Source: PoT sp049331405
GTDB taxonomy: Bacteria > Planctomycetota > Planctomycetia > Isosphaerales > Isosphaeraceae
Assembly: GCF_049331405.1 (NCBI RefSeq)
Contig: NZ_CP186274.1
Location: 3,472,001 to 3,536,000, forward strand
Direction of reading: 5' to 3'
Length of the DNA: 64,000 nucleotides
A program made the position numbers and the translations under genes. Positions 16,915 through 26,171 of this stretch are shown in pieces. The notes under the pieces are model-generated. The model ran no database searches, was not told where the DNA came from, and saw only the letters and a list, made by a program, of their open reading frames with translations. The first letter of the stretch is position 1; every line of letters starts with the position of its first letter.

Positions 16915-18060
16915 TCATGCCTTTTTGCGAGTCAGCAACACCCGCTGAGCAGCAGTCACGGCACAACCGGGCTCCACCTCGAAACCGAGGCCATCCATGA
17001 CCATCTCCAGAGCGGCCAACCCCGCGACGACGTCGAGTTCGTCGGTGTAGCCCATGTGGCCGATCCGGATTATCTGACCTTTGAGCTTGCCCTGGCCTCC
17101 GACCGTCGTCAATCCGAAGAGCTCCTGGAGGCGGCTCCTGATGGCAGAATCGGCGAAGCCCTCGGGGACCCGGAAGACGGTCATCCCCTCGGCCGGGCTC
17201 GCGCTGAAGAGCTCGAGCCCGAGGGCCCGGATGCCCGCCTGGCAGGCCTGGCTCATCCGGCGATGCCGCTCCCAGACGTTCTCGAGCCCTTCTTCCTTGA
17301 TCCTCTGCAACGACTTCCTCAGCGCCAGGATCAAGGTATGCGCCGGCGTGTACGGCGTGTCCGAGCCGAGCATCGCCTTGCGGGCCGCCTTGAGGTTGAA
17401 GTAGAAGCTCGGCGACTCGAAGGAATCAATCTGCGCCCAGGCCTTCGGGCTCACCGCGACGAAGGCGAGGCCCGGCGGCAGCATCAGGGCCTTCTGCGAG
17501 CCGACGCAGAGCAGGTCGATCTTCCAGTCGTCGGTGCGACACTCCATCGCCCCCACGCCCGAGATGCCGTCGACGGCGAAGAGCGCCGGCGTCTCGGCCA
17601 CGATCCGGCCGATCTCGGCGACGGGATGCCCCGTGCCGGTCGAGGTCTCGCTGAGGGTGCCGAGCACGCAGGCGACGTCCGGATGTCGCTCCAGGGCGGC
17701 CCGGACCCGCGCGGGGTCGACGGGCTGGCCCCACTTGGTGTCTAGCATGATCGGCTCGCTACCGAAGGTCGAGCACATCAGGCCCCAGCGTGCGGCGAAG
17801 TGCCCCGCGTTGAGGACCAGGGCCTTCGCGCCTCGGGGGATCGCGTTGACGACCACCGCCTCCATCGCCCCCGTGCCCGAGGAGGCCAGGATGAAGACGT
17901 CATTCCGGGTCTGGAAGACTTCCTGGAGCCCGCGCGTGACCTCCTCGATGACCCCTTTCGCCTCTTGTGAGCGGTGGTGGATCAGCGGCCGGGCCAATTC
18001 GAGCAGGACGTCCTCGGGGACGGGTGCCGGCCCCGGCGTCATCAATCTCGGCTTTCGCAT
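16915..18060 (-). CDS. class V aminotransferase, serine-pyruvate/alanine-glyoxylate type
   Basis: About 381 residues of a PLP-dependent fold-type I aminotransferase. The N-terminus LMTPGPAPVPEDVLLE and HHRSQEAK are typical of this subgroup. The Schiff-base Lys lies in CVGSQKALMLPPG. The Arg in the C-terminal IIRIGHMGY binds the substrate carboxylate. Because serA follows in the same direction, the likely job is transamination of phosphohydroxypyruvate or the reverse serine-glyoxylate reaction; class V enzymes of this type replace SerC in some bacteria. The ATG at 18060 is used; the frame to 18108 adds residues absent from the family. Confidence 0.87.
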   Translation of the reverse strand: MRKPRLMTPGPAPVPEDVLLELARPLIHHRSQEAKGVIEEVTRGLQEVFQTRNDVFILASSGTGAMEAVVVNAIPRGAKALVLNAGHFAARWGLMCSTFGSEPIMLDTKWGQPVDPARVRAALERHPDVACVLGTLSETSTGTGHPVAEIGRIVAETPALFAVDGISGVGAMECRTDDWKIDLLCVGSQKALMLPPGLAFVAVSPKAWAQIDSFESPSFYFNLKAARKAMLGSDTPYTPAHTLILALRKSLQRIKEEGLENVWERHRRMSQACQAGIRALGLELFSASPAEGMTVFRVPEGFADSAIRSRLQELFGLTTVGGQGKLKGQIIRIGHMGYTDELDVVAGLAALEMVMDGLGFEVEPGCAVTAAQRVLLTRKKA

Positions 18061-18185
18061 CGCAACGACCCGGATCCCAATACCTGGCGCGAGCCTCGGA
18101 GAATCCAAACCAAGAGTCTACTCGATGGCGAGGCGGAAGGGGAGGGTTCTGGCCCACGCCCGACTCCCGCCGGTCGCCAGGATCG

Positions 18186-18614
18186 TCACGACCCGGCCTG
18201 ACCGTGCCCTTTGGACCCTTCTCCGTAGACCTCATGAGCATCGAAGACACGTGTCCCATCGACCGCAAACCGGCCGTCGCCCTCGAGTCGTCGGAAGAAG
18301 CAGGACTTGTACCCTTCGTGGCAGGCCCCGCCGACCTGCTTCGCCTTGATCAGGATGACGTCGGCGTCGCAGTCGACCCAGATCGAGGCGACGTGCTGGA
18401 CGTGCCCCGAGGTTTCCCCCTTGTGCCAGGACTTCTTGCGAGACCTGGAGTAGAAGTGGGTCTGCCCCGTCTCGATCGTGCGCTCGAGCGCACCGCGATC
18501 CATCCAGGCCATCATCAGCACTTCATGCGTGTCGACGTCCTGGACGATTGCCGCCACGAGCCCGTCGCTGGTCCAGCGGACCTTCTCCATGATTTCGGAA
18601 CCAAGATCGCTCAC
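18186..18614 (-). CDS. hisI: phosphoribosyl-AMP cyclohydrolase
   Basis: A 142-residue monofunctional HisI that opens the purine ring of phosphoribosyl-AMP in histidine synthesis. The motifs are complete: SWHKGETSGH (about 62-71), the metal-binding DCDADVIL (about 81-88) and the Cys/His site CHEGYKSCFF. No phosphoribosyl-ATP pyrophosphatase (HisE) domain is fused. The frame starts with a GTG at 18614; an in-frame ATG at 18590 is an alternative, and neither has a clear Shine-Dalgarno sequence. It lies 125 nt upstream of the aminotransferase gene. Confidence 0.93.
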   Translation of the reverse strand: MSDLGSEIMEKVRWTSDGLVAAIVQDVDTHEVLMMAWMDRGALERTIETGQTHFYSRSRKKSWHKGETSGHVQHVASIWVDCDADVILIKAKQVGGACHEGYKSCFFRRLEGDGRFAVDGTRVFDAHEVYGEGSKGHGQAGS

Positions 18615-18730
18615 GGCAAGGACTCGCTAGATAGATGTCAAGATGTCGTTGTATCAATATCTGAAAATCGTCGTTTGGCGAGGGCGGCACTCGCTTTCAC
18701 GCTCATGCCCGACGACATGAGCCCGCGGGA

Positions 18731-20518
18731 TCAGACGGATCCGAGTTCCAGTTGCGCCTCGAGGTTCAGCCTGCGGGCCTCGAGGCTGCGGTTGCCGTCG
18801 AGTTCGGAGCACTCCCTGGCGAGGTCGAGGAACTGGGACGCGTGCTCGGCATGGCCGTGGCTGAGGAGGTCCTCGGCGGCGTCGAGGAACTGCGACTGGG
18901 TCATCCCCATGTCGCCCGCGACGGCGAGGTACGATCGCACGGCCTCGTCGGGCTGGCCGGTGCGGACCTGGATCTCCGCCTGCCAGATGGCGTACGTCCG
19001 CCGCTCGTCCGGATCCGAGGCGGGCTTCAGGGCGAGATCGACCCAGGCCAGGGCCTGCTCGGGGTCGCCGACCCGCATCGCCTCGCGGATCAGGGTGGCG
19101 AACAGGTCGCGGGAGGCGATCCTCGGTGAGATCTCGCTTGATGAGTCTCGCAGCGGCGAGGCTAGACGGGCGACCAGGCGATCTTCACGTAAGGCCAGCG
19201 CGGATCGGATCGCCTCGGCCAAGCTCTCGGCTTTCAGCGACGAGGGATCGAGCGCGGCTAGATCGGCCTCGCTCATGCACGAGGGGTCGTCGCTCTCGGT
19301 CGTCGTCGGATCCTCGGTGGCCAGGCCGAGACGCCTGCGCAGGCGGTCGAAGGGATAGCCTTGATACAGGAAGGCCGCTCGCGGGCGGGCGGCGAGCTCT
19401 TCGCGGAACTTGATCACCGCGGCGAGCTTCGCGCCGAGGACCGCGTCGCCCGAGCGGATGCGCCTCGACGCCTCGAGCGGCGAGAGGCCCGCCAACCCTT
19501 GTCGAGGCATGTGGATCCAGAGGTCCTCGTAGAAGAACTCCACGAGGTCGCGGGAGAGCCTCGCCTGCTCGGCCTCGTCGAGGTTCAGGGGGAGTCGGAC
19601 CGACCAGATCGCGGCGTCGACGAGCGGGAGGGGCAGGGGGGATGCCTCGCGGCGGATGTTCGCGAGGGGTTGATCCACCAGCGGCTCGAGCTCCTCGCGG
19701 ATCCACTCCAGGGTCTCCGCCCTCGGGCTCGAGAGTCGCAGGTTGCGCGGGGTCTCGATCACGGAGGCCATCACGCGGGGGATGTCGTCCAGGCTCAAGT
19801 CGATCCCCTCTTCGGGCATCGGCCTGTCGAGCCACTCGAAGAGTCGCATCTCGGCCGTGGCCGAGGTAGCGGGGAAGGCGGGTACCTCGACGGGGGGCAA
19901 CTCGCGGAGGTCGACCCCTTCGCTGACGAGTCGGTCGGTGATCTCGCGGGACCAGTCGAGCGTCCAGGCGTATCGGAGGTCGTCGCACAGGGCCTCTGCA
20001 CCCGCCCCCTGGCGGAGGACCTCGGCGATCTTCCAGGCCGAGGCGGCGTCCTCGGGCTGAGAGAGGGCAAGGATCTGGACGGCCTGATCGAGGCACGTGA
20101 TCGCCTCGGGGTTCTTGCCCAGCCAGGCTGCGCAGATCGCCCGGTTGAACCAGGCGGAGGCATCCCTGGCATCGGCGTCGACGAGCTTCTCGAAGACCTG
20201 CTCGGCGGCGTCGAGCTGCGTGAGGTCTCGCCCCTGGAAAAGTTCGTTCCAGCGCGAGCGGGCCTCGGGGTCGGTCGGCTGCCGGAAGCGGAGGCTCGTG
20301 CGGGCCGTCGCGGGGAGCTCGGTCGCCTGCTCGAGCGTGTTGAGGGCGCTTGTGGCGGCGGGGAACTCGGGCACGACGCGGAGGGCGGACTGCCACGACG
20401 CCCAGGCCGCCAGCGGTCGCTGGAGCTGGAGGTGGCTCCAGCCCTCGTGGACGAGCGACAGGGCCGCAGCCTCACGCGCGGGATTCGATTCGGGGCCTCC
20501 GCCCTGTTGACCTGACAT
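18731..20518 (-). CDS. TPR-like protein, partner of the neighbouring SEC-C protein
   Basis: About 595 residues, soluble, with helical repeats resembling TPRs at about 15-210 and again at about 490-590. The central part contains a block (WIHMPRQGLAGLSPLEASRR to YPFDRLRRRLGL) that aligns by eye with WVKTPMQFLGNRTPVDAAKA to FPNLRSTLGV in the next gene. This block looks like the element annotated in some SEC-C/TPR proteins as MbcA/ParS/Xre-like; that link is tentative. No signal peptide. The start ATG at 20518 has GGGAG 9 nt upstream. It is 133 nt downstream of the SEC-C gene on the same strand, so the two paralogues probably form an operon. Function unknown. Confidence 0.65.
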   Translation of the reverse strand: MSGQQGGGPESNPAREAAALSLVHEGWSHLQLQRPLAAWASWQSALRVVPEFPAATSALNTLEQATELPATARTSLRFRQPTDPEARSRWNELFQGRDLTQLDAAEQVFEKLVDADARDASAWFNRAICAAWLGKNPEAITCLDQAVQILALSQPEDAASAWKIAEVLRQGAGAEALCDDLRYAWTLDWSREITDRLVSEGVDLRELPPVEVPAFPATSATAEMRLFEWLDRPMPEEGIDLSLDDIPRVMASVIETPRNLRLSSPRAETLEWIREELEPLVDQPLANIRREASPLPLPLVDAAIWSVRLPLNLDEAEQARLSRDLVEFFYEDLWIHMPRQGLAGLSPLEASRRIRSGDAVLGAKLAAVIKFREELAARPRAAFLYQGYPFDRLRRRLGLATEDPTTTESDDPSCMSEADLAALDPSSLKAESLAEAIRSALALREDRLVARLASPLRDSSSEISPRIASRDLFATLIREAMRVGDPEQALAWVDLALKPASDPDERRTYAIWQAEIQVRTGQPDEAVRSYLAVAGDMGMTQSQFLDAAEDLLSHGHAEHASQFLDLARECSELDGNRSLEARRLNLEAQLELGSV

Positions 20519-20651
20519 CGACGCTGCTCCCGAGGACCATCCTGAGAATGAGAGGGGCCGGGCTTGGGGCATTTCGCCCCGGCCCGGCTCCCACTCCGTG
20601 TTCATCGACCAAGGTTTCAAGCGGCGGATTCGAGCCGTTTGGCCCGATCCG

Positions 20652-22901
20652 TCACGTCCCCGGCAGGATCAACTTGGGCTTATCCTGGGCCGGCTTGGTG
20701 CCCGACTCGGAACCAGGCGTCCAGATGCCGCCGCCGGACGAGGAACCTTCGCCAGGGGTCCAGATTCCCCCCTTCGCCGCCGAGACGCCGAGCTCGCCGG
20801 TCGAGGTCGTGATCCTCGGCCCGTACTCGGCCAGGACCATCTGCAGGGCCCTGGAATCGACGTAGACCTCGCCGTTCCGGTCGGGGTTCGGGACGAGGCG
20901 GAGGAGCCCCATCTCCAGCAGGTTCAGCATGATGATGTGGCTGGCGGCCGGGTCGTTCTTCGAGCGGTCGAGCGCGATCGAGAGGGACGGGACCCACGAC
21001 TCGGGGGGCTCGGAGACGGCGCGGACGCGGATCTGGACCATCTCCCAGAGCGGGGCGTGGGCGGACTTCCTGGCGTCCGAGTCGAGCTTCCGGCCACGCT
21101 CGATCCATTCGAGCGCCTCCGCCTTGTGGCCGGCGTTCGAGGCGATGAAGGCGAGCTGCGAGAAGAGGGTCACCGACTGGAGTCCCAGGCGTTCCCAGGC
21201 CTCGGGGCGGTCGACCAGCACGCGCAGGGTCTTCTCCATGACCTTGCTGAGGGCGAATCGGCGGGCCTTCTGGTAGAGGGCGCCGAGGGCCTCATCATTG
21301 AGCGGCTCGACCGGGATCAGCCTGAGCCTGGAGAGATGCACGGAGTCGACATTCACCGTCGCCGGGTCGACCTTCGGCTCCTGGTCGACGCCGAGGGTCG
21401 AACGCAGGTTCGGGAAGTCGACGAGGTCGGAGTAGTCCTCGCTGGCGAACTCGAGGAGGCAGAGGGCCGCGCGGAGCGGGATCAGGGCGTCGCCGGCCTT
21501 GGCCGCGTCGACCGGGGTGCGGTTGCCCAGGAACTGCATCGGGGTCTTGACCCAGACCTCGCGCACGAGGCGGGCGCACTGCTCTCGGTCGAGCCGCGTG
21601 CTTTCGGTCTCGTCGGCGTCCTCGGGCAGGAGCCATTCCCAGGAGAGGGCGAGGTCTCGCTTGGGGGTCTCGCCCAGGATCTTGGTCTTGGGATGTGCCG
21701 GGGGGATCGCCCCATCGGCCAGGCTCGTGAAGCGCTCGATGACATTGTCGAGGCGGCCGTCGTCGTAGGTCTCGACCGCGACGCTCTCGGGCCCGACGAC
21801 GATCTTGGCGATGAAGAGGGGGATATCTTCGGTCTTCAGGCCCTTGCCGTCGTGCTTCCCGAGCTTGGGCCGGTCGAGGATCCCGAAGTGCTCAAGCTTG
21901 GCCGATTCTTCATCCTCGGAATCGACGGGGACGGAGCCGATCTCCTCGACCTTGACATCATTCCGGAGTTTCTCGAGCAGGGCCGCGCGATCGCGGAGCG
22001 GCCAGTTCAACTGGACCTGCTCGACCAGATCCTCGGGCCGAGGGGTGTCGATGATCTGGCAGAGGGCCTCGAGGTCGACGGCCTCGGTCGAGTTCCCCAG
22101 CCGCTTGAGATACCTGCGGAAGCCCGCGGCGGCGTTGGAGTCGTCGGCCAGCCAGAGCCGGCAGAGGGCCTGGTTGTACTCGGCCTCGATGAAGGGGCTC
22201 GCGTCGCTCGCGATCAGGTCGAACGCAGAGGCCGCCGAGGACCAGAGGCCGGACTCGGCCCAGCCGAGGGCCTGGTTGAAGCGCTCGCGGACGTCGGCGG
22301 GCGCCTTGGCAGGGGTCGGCAGGAGGGTGTACGGGTTCTTGAGCCAGGGTGAGATGCGCTCGTCCCGCTCGATCGAGGGGAGGTGGGAATCCTGCCGCTC
22401 CTTCTTGGCGGCTTCCCCCTCGAGCTTCTCGCCGAGCTTCACGTGGGCGATCGCCGCCGCATATTTGCCGTATTCGTTGAGCGTCAGTCCGACGAACTCG
22501 GCGAGCGGGGCGAGGTTCGCGATGTTCTCGGGAGTCGCGATGGCGAGCGTCTCCTGGAAGTGGAACGCCCCCGCCGCGGGCCCCTCGGTGTCGATGGCGA
22601 GCCGGGTGAGCAGGATCGAGGCGCCGAGGTGCTTGGGGTTGCGGTGCAGGAGCTGGCGCAGGGCGACCTTCGCAGGCTCATTCTGCCCGAGCCGCATGTA
22701 GTAGACGGCCTTGCGGGTCAGGAGCCAGGGGTTGTTGGGATCCTTCTTCAGCCCTTCGTCCAGGGCCTGGATCGCTCCCTCCGCCTGGCCGTTCTGGAAG
22801 AGCCTGTCGGCGCGTTCGGCGTGCTCCTCGACCTTGTGGCAGCACCACTTGAATTTTTGACCACTACCACAGGGACAGGACGAGTAAGGATCGACCGCCA
22901 T
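20652..22901 (-). CDS. SEC-C motif and TPR protein
   Basis: About 749 residues. The N-terminus MAVDPYSSCPCGSGQKFKWCC is a SEC-C zinc-binding motif, as at the end of SecA and in many proteins of unknown role. TPR-like helical repeats follow (AERADRLFQNGQAEGAIQAL, then about 40-150 and 215-285). A central block shared with the downstream gene spans about 500-560. The C-terminus is a low-complexity Gly/Ser tail with GGIWTPG repeated. Start chosen at 22901 because the SEC-C motif normally begins at once; the weak GAGGGTG lies just upstream. Probably a cytosolic scaffold or chaperone-like protein; no enzyme motif seen. Confidence 0.75.
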   Translation of the reverse strand: MAVDPYSSCPCGSGQKFKWCCHKVEEHAERADRLFQNGQAEGAIQALDEGLKKDPNNPWLLTRKAVYYMRLGQNEPAKVALRQLLHRNPKHLGASILLTRLAIDTEGPAAGAFHFQETLAIATPENIANLAPLAEFVGLTLNEYGKYAAAIAHVKLGEKLEGEAAKKERQDSHLPSIERDERISPWLKNPYTLLPTPAKAPADVRERFNQALGWAESGLWSSAASAFDLIASDASPFIEAEYNQALCRLWLADDSNAAAGFRRYLKRLGNSTEAVDLEALCQIIDTPRPEDLVEQVQLNWPLRDRAALLEKLRNDVKVEEIGSVPVDSEDEESAKLEHFGILDRPKLGKHDGKGLKTEDIPLFIAKIVVGPESVAVETYDDGRLDNVIERFTSLADGAIPPAHPKTKILGETPKRDLALSWEWLLPEDADETESTRLDREQCARLVREVWVKTPMQFLGNRTPVDAAKAGDALIPLRAALCLLEFASEDYSDLVDFPNLRSTLGVDQEPKVDPATVNVDSVHLSRLRLIPVEPLNDEALGALYQKARRFALSKVMEKTLRVLVDRPEAWERLGLQSVTLFSQLAFIASNAGHKAEALEWIERGRKLDSDARKSAHAPLWEMVQIRVRAVSEPPESWVPSLSIALDRSKNDPAASHIIMLNLLEMGLLRLVPNPDRNGEVYVDSRALQMVLAEYGPRITTSTGELGVSAAKGGIWTPGEGSSSGGGIWTPGSESGTKPAQDKPKLILPGT

Positions 22902-23209
22902 CAGAAGCACCCTCAAATTGGACACCGCCACGACGCCACTCAAGCTCACAGTAGCAGAGGAGCTGTTGCTGCGTCCATGCTCATTGAATCATCAAGGCGG
23001 CCCGGCACCGTAAGGCTCCGCCACGCATCCGGGGCGGAGGGGTAGGGCGGGCCCACCGCGTCCGAGGCTCGAATCCATGCGTCAACGGCCGCATCCCAGG
23101 CCGCGACGGCCCGCGCATTCGCATGACACGGGTTATCGTATCAAGATTCGGGTAAATGTTGAATCCGTCCGGATCCCTTCTCTCGCCCGGTGCCCGTCGG
23201 CGGCCGGGC
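22902..23209. other. intergenic region between terC and the SEC-C gene
   Basis: These 308 nt are downstream of terC and upstream of the SEC-C gene, both on the minus strand, so the SEC-C promoter should be here. No conserved ORF, repeat or strong hairpin was noticed. Confidence 0.4.
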
Positions 23210-23953
23210 TTACTGCGCCACCGGCTCTTCGATGGGAGCCGGTTCGCTCGGCCCGTTCGAGCGCGGGCCCATGAGCATGCTCAGGACGATGATGGCGGCC
23301 ATGCCGCCCCAGAAGATCCCCTCGTGCATCTCCCAGGGGAGGTATTTCGCGTTGTGCAGGCCGCCGATCACGAGCTTCACGCCGATCCAGGCCACGAGGA
23401 AGTAGGCCCCCGCCGCCAGCCCCTTGAACCTGTTCAGCAGGATGATGAAGTACCCGGCCACGAACCGCATCGCCACGATGCCGAGCACGCCGCCGAGCCA
23501 GACGGTCCCCACGGTCCAGAACTTGCCGAGGTGCTGCGGGGCCATCGCGACGGCCGCGACGATCGAGTCGATCGAGAAGGCGATGTCGGCGAGCTCGACC
23601 GAGACGACGGTGCCCCAGAAACTCGACCCGAAGCGAGACTTGCGGCCCGTCTCCGAGTCGTCATCTCCGGAGGCGAAATGCGAGATCGCGAGATAGAGCA
23701 AGTACAGGCCGCCGACGACCTTGAAGTGCCAGAATTTCAATAATTGCGTCGACAGCACGACGGCCAGGAGCCTGAAGACGAAAGCACCGACGATGCCGTA
23801 TCGGAGCGCCCGCTTCTGCTCGGCGGGGGGGAGATGACGGACCATCACGGCGAGAACCAGAGCGTTGTCGGCGCTCAGCAGGCCCTCGAGCACGACGAGG
23901 GCGAACACCGTGCCAACGATCAGGGGGATGTCCGTCACCGAGATAGCGTACAT
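23210..23953 (-). CDS. TerC-family integral membrane protein
   Basis: About 247 residues with seven or so hydrophobic helices. The TerC signature acidic residues lie in membrane segments: LEGLLSADNALVLAVMV near residue 25 and SVELADIAFSIDSIVAAVA near residue 125. TerC proteins are linked to tellurite resistance and, in better-studied members, manganese export. The C-terminus is a short Pro/Glu tail. Start ATG at 23953 has GAGGAG 9 nt upstream; the frame to 24010 only adds a polar stretch. It is divergent from the vWA gene, with about 290 nt between them. Confidence 0.88.
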   Translation of the reverse strand: MYAISVTDIPLIVGTVFALVVLEGLLSADNALVLAVMVRHLPPAEQKRALRYGIVGAFVFRLLAVVLSTQLLKFWHFKVVGGLYLLYLAISHFASGDDDSETGRKSRFGSSFWGTVVSVELADIAFSIDSIVAAVAMAPQHLGKFWTVGTVWLGGVLGIVAMRFVAGYFIILLNRFKGLAAGAYFLVAWIGVKLVIGGLHNAKYLPWEMHEGIFWGGMAAIIVLSMLMGPRSNGPSEPAPIEEPVAQ

Positions 23954-24242
23954 GCCGCGGAGCTCCTCGACTCTGAGCGGCCGGACAATTTGGTCATCGT
24001 CGCGACCCACGTTGGTCCAGACAAAGGTCTACGCAGCGTTGTCGCGTCGTCGCCCTTATCCCGTATTCTTGCAGAATTTTCAAAGCTACCAAAACGCCAG
24101 ATTCAGGGCGACCCGGTTTCATCGTCTGAGACGCGGTGATTCCTCGAAATCCGTCGAGCGTGCCTGGCTGAGGGCATTCGCGCGCGATAGTCTCTTTATT
24201 ATGGGAAATCAAGCCACCAAAGGGCTCCGAGGATCGATTGCG

Positions 24243-25022
24243 ATGTGCCGACGACCGAGCCTCGCCCTGGCCGCTTGCCTCCTGCTCCTCCCCCTCGTCG
24301 CCCCGGAAATCGTCCTCGGTGCCGACCCCCCCGCCAATCCGCCGCCCAGGAAGAAGGCCGCCCCGGCTCCCGCACCCAAGAACGAGCTGAAGGTGATGTC
24401 GGCCGACCTCGAGAAGCGGAACCGGCCGAAGTCGCAGTTCCTCGCGCCCCCGGGGGCGAGCCGGTACGACTCGGACGACAACGACTGGCGCGAGATCCCG
24501 GCCTGGCGTCAGACGTCCTTCTACGGGATCAGGGCGAAGGGGCAGGTCTTCATCTACGTCGTCGACTGCTCGGGGAGCATGATCGACGAGGATCGCCTGA
24601 TCCGCGCCAAGGCCGAGCTGCGCCGGACGATCATGAGTCTCAAGGAGCCCCAGCGCTTCAAGGTGATCTTCTACAATCACGAGATGATCCCGATGCCCGG
24701 GGACTTGCCGCTCGCGGCCGACTGGGATTCCAAGGAGCGGCTCTTGAACTGGCTCAGGCTCATCGAGCCCGATGGAGAGACCGATCCACGAGGCGCCATG
24801 TCGCTGGCACTGTCGTTGCGCCCTGATGCCGTCTTCCTGCTTTCCGACGGGGCCTTCCCGGACGGGACCGCCGAGGCCATCGCCAAGAAGAATAGTCGCA
24901 AGATCCCCATCCACTGCATCGACCTGAGCGGCGGTGAAGGGGGCGACCACCTCATGCGGATCGCGCGCGACAGCGGCGGGCAGTACAAGGCTCGGGCCCA
25001 GCCGCCGCTGACGGCACCCTGA
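24243..25022 (+). CDS. exported von Willebrand factor A domain protein
   Basis: About 259 residues. A clear signal peptide (MCRRPSLALAACLLLLPL, cleavage near residue 30) is followed by a Pro/Ala/Lys linker and a vWA domain from about 95. The MIDAS motif is YVVDCSGSM (DxSxS), with the later acidic MIDAS residue probably in LLSDGAFPDG and the Thr in GETDPRGAM. It should bind a metal and a protein ligand in the periplasm or outside. The ATG at 24243 begins the signal peptide and has GAGG 10 nt upstream; an ATG at 24201 is possible. It converges on the coiled-coil gene 25 nt away. Confidence 0.83.
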   Translation: MCRRPSLALAACLLLLPLVAPEIVLGADPPANPPPRKKAAPAPAPKNELKVMSADLEKRNRPKSQFLAPPGASRYDSDDNDWREIPAWRQTSFYGIRAKGQVFIYVVDCSGSMIDEDRLIRAKAELRRTIMSLKEPQRFKVIFYNHEMIPMPGDLPLAADWDSKERLLNWLRLIEPDGETDPRGAMSLALSLRPDAVFLLSDGAFPDGTAEAIAKKNSRKIPIHCIDLSGGEGGDHLMRIARDSGGQYKARAQPPLTAP

Positions 25023-25046
25023 GCGAGAGTCGCAAGAGTCGTGGCC

Positions 25047-26171
25047 TCATTGTCCGGCGGACTGAGATCCGGCCGGGCTGCCTCGGATCGACATGCCTTC
25101 GGGTAACGGCCTGGCGGCGACCATGAAACCATGCTCGTGCAGGTCGTCCCGGAGCTTGCGATAGAGGTCGAAGCCGTCCGGATAGACCCACATGGTAATC
25201 GTCACCGAACGAGGATTGAGCCGGTTGATCACCCTGCGGAACTCGGAGACCGGGCTGCGCGTCGCCTCGAAGGTCTCGCCGCGGCCCTCGAATTCGGGGA
25301 TGATCTCCCATCCTTGTGGGTTGTACGAGAGCCCGTGACGTTCCATCGCCTCTTCGATGGACTGAGGCAAGGCACGCGCCAGGACGTATCGGAGCGAGAA
25401 GGCGCCGACCGGGCCCACCGTGGACTCCACGGTCCGGGCATTGTCCGACATCCGGATCCGGAGCTGGGCGTCGGCCTTGACCTTGCTCGTGAGCCGGTCG
25501 AGGTCGATGAAGGAGACCCGATTCCGCCTCAGCTCGAAGTGGTACTCGTCGTCCCCCACCGGCTTCGCCACGGGGTTCCTGTCGACCAGCGACTGTGCCT
25601 TGGGCCTCGGGGCGGAGGCGATGGCGATCAGCTCCCCTTTCAGGCGATCGCGCTCGGCCTTGAGGAATCCGCCGCGGGCCGAGGCCCTCGAGAGCCTCTG
25701 GCTCGGATCCTGGATCCGCAAGGCGAGGGTCTTGCCCGCCTGCGCGGCCGCGGCGGCATCGGCCGAGGCCTCGGCGAGCTGCTTCGCGGCGGCCTCGGCA
25801 CGCGCCTCGGCGAGTTGGCGATCCTTCTTCGAGAGCTCGAGTGACTGCCTGGCCTTCTCCACAGCGGCCACGTCGAGGGCGGGCGGCTCGGGCTTCGGGG
25901 CCGGAGCGGGCAGGGCCTTCGGAGCCTCTTTTTTCTTCGGTGCCGGGGTCGGCGGCGGCGGGATGGCGACGACCTTGACCTCGGGCTCCGTCCTGGCCAC
26001 CTCGACGATGGGCGGGAGGGATCGCTCGGGGGGCTTCTCCGAGGGTCGCCAGGTGATGTAGACGCAGAGCCCGACGATCCCTGCGAGGACGCCGCCGAGG
26101 TTGGCGAGGATCGAGAGGTACGATTCCGAGCCGGGCGAACGCGTCTCGGCCTTCCGTTCGTTCTCAGTCAT
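25047..26171 (-). CDS. membrane-anchored coiled-coil protein with C-terminal PDG domain
   Basis: A 374-residue protein without a known family assignment. One membrane helix lies at about residues 20-40. It is followed by a Pro/Lys/Ala-rich stretch, an Ala/Glu/Lys coiled coil (about 100-160) and a folded C-terminal domain (about 205-355) with RNRVSFIDLDRL and ITMWVYPDGFDLYRKLRDDL. The PDG-containing block resembles one in the middle of the upstream gene. That gene's stop and this start share one base (TGATG), so both proteins are made together. The build (helix, flexible rod, periplasmic domain) is like energy-transducing or envelope-spanning proteins, but no function can be assigned. Confidence 0.65.
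   Translation of the reverse strand: MTENERKAETRSPGSESYLSILANLGGVLAGIVGLCVYITWRPSEKPPERSLPPIVEVARTEPEVKVVAIPPPPTPAPKKKEAPKALPAPAPKPEPPALDVAAVEKARQSLELSKKDRQLAEARAEAAAKQLAEASADAAAAAQAGKTLALRIQDPSQRLSRASARGGFLKAERDRLKGELIAIASAPRPKAQSLVDRNPVAKPVGDDEYHFELRRNRVSFIDLDRLTSKVKADAQLRIRMSDNARTVESTVGPVGAFSLRYVLARALPQSIEEAMERHGLSYNPQGWEIIPEFEGRGETFEATRSPVSEFRRVINRLNPRSVTITMWVYPDGFDLYRKLRDDLHEHGFMVAARPLPEGMSIRGSPAGSQSAGQ

Noticed and set aside
20598..22352. A 584-residue plus-strand frame opposite the SEC-C gene.
   Set aside because: The SEC-C motif and TPR pattern are on the minus strand; the plus frame is compositionally an antisense shadow.
23865..24242. A longer N-terminus of the vWA protein.
   Set aside because: The extra residues have no signal or domain, overlap the divergent terC gene, and a clean signal peptide begins at 24243.
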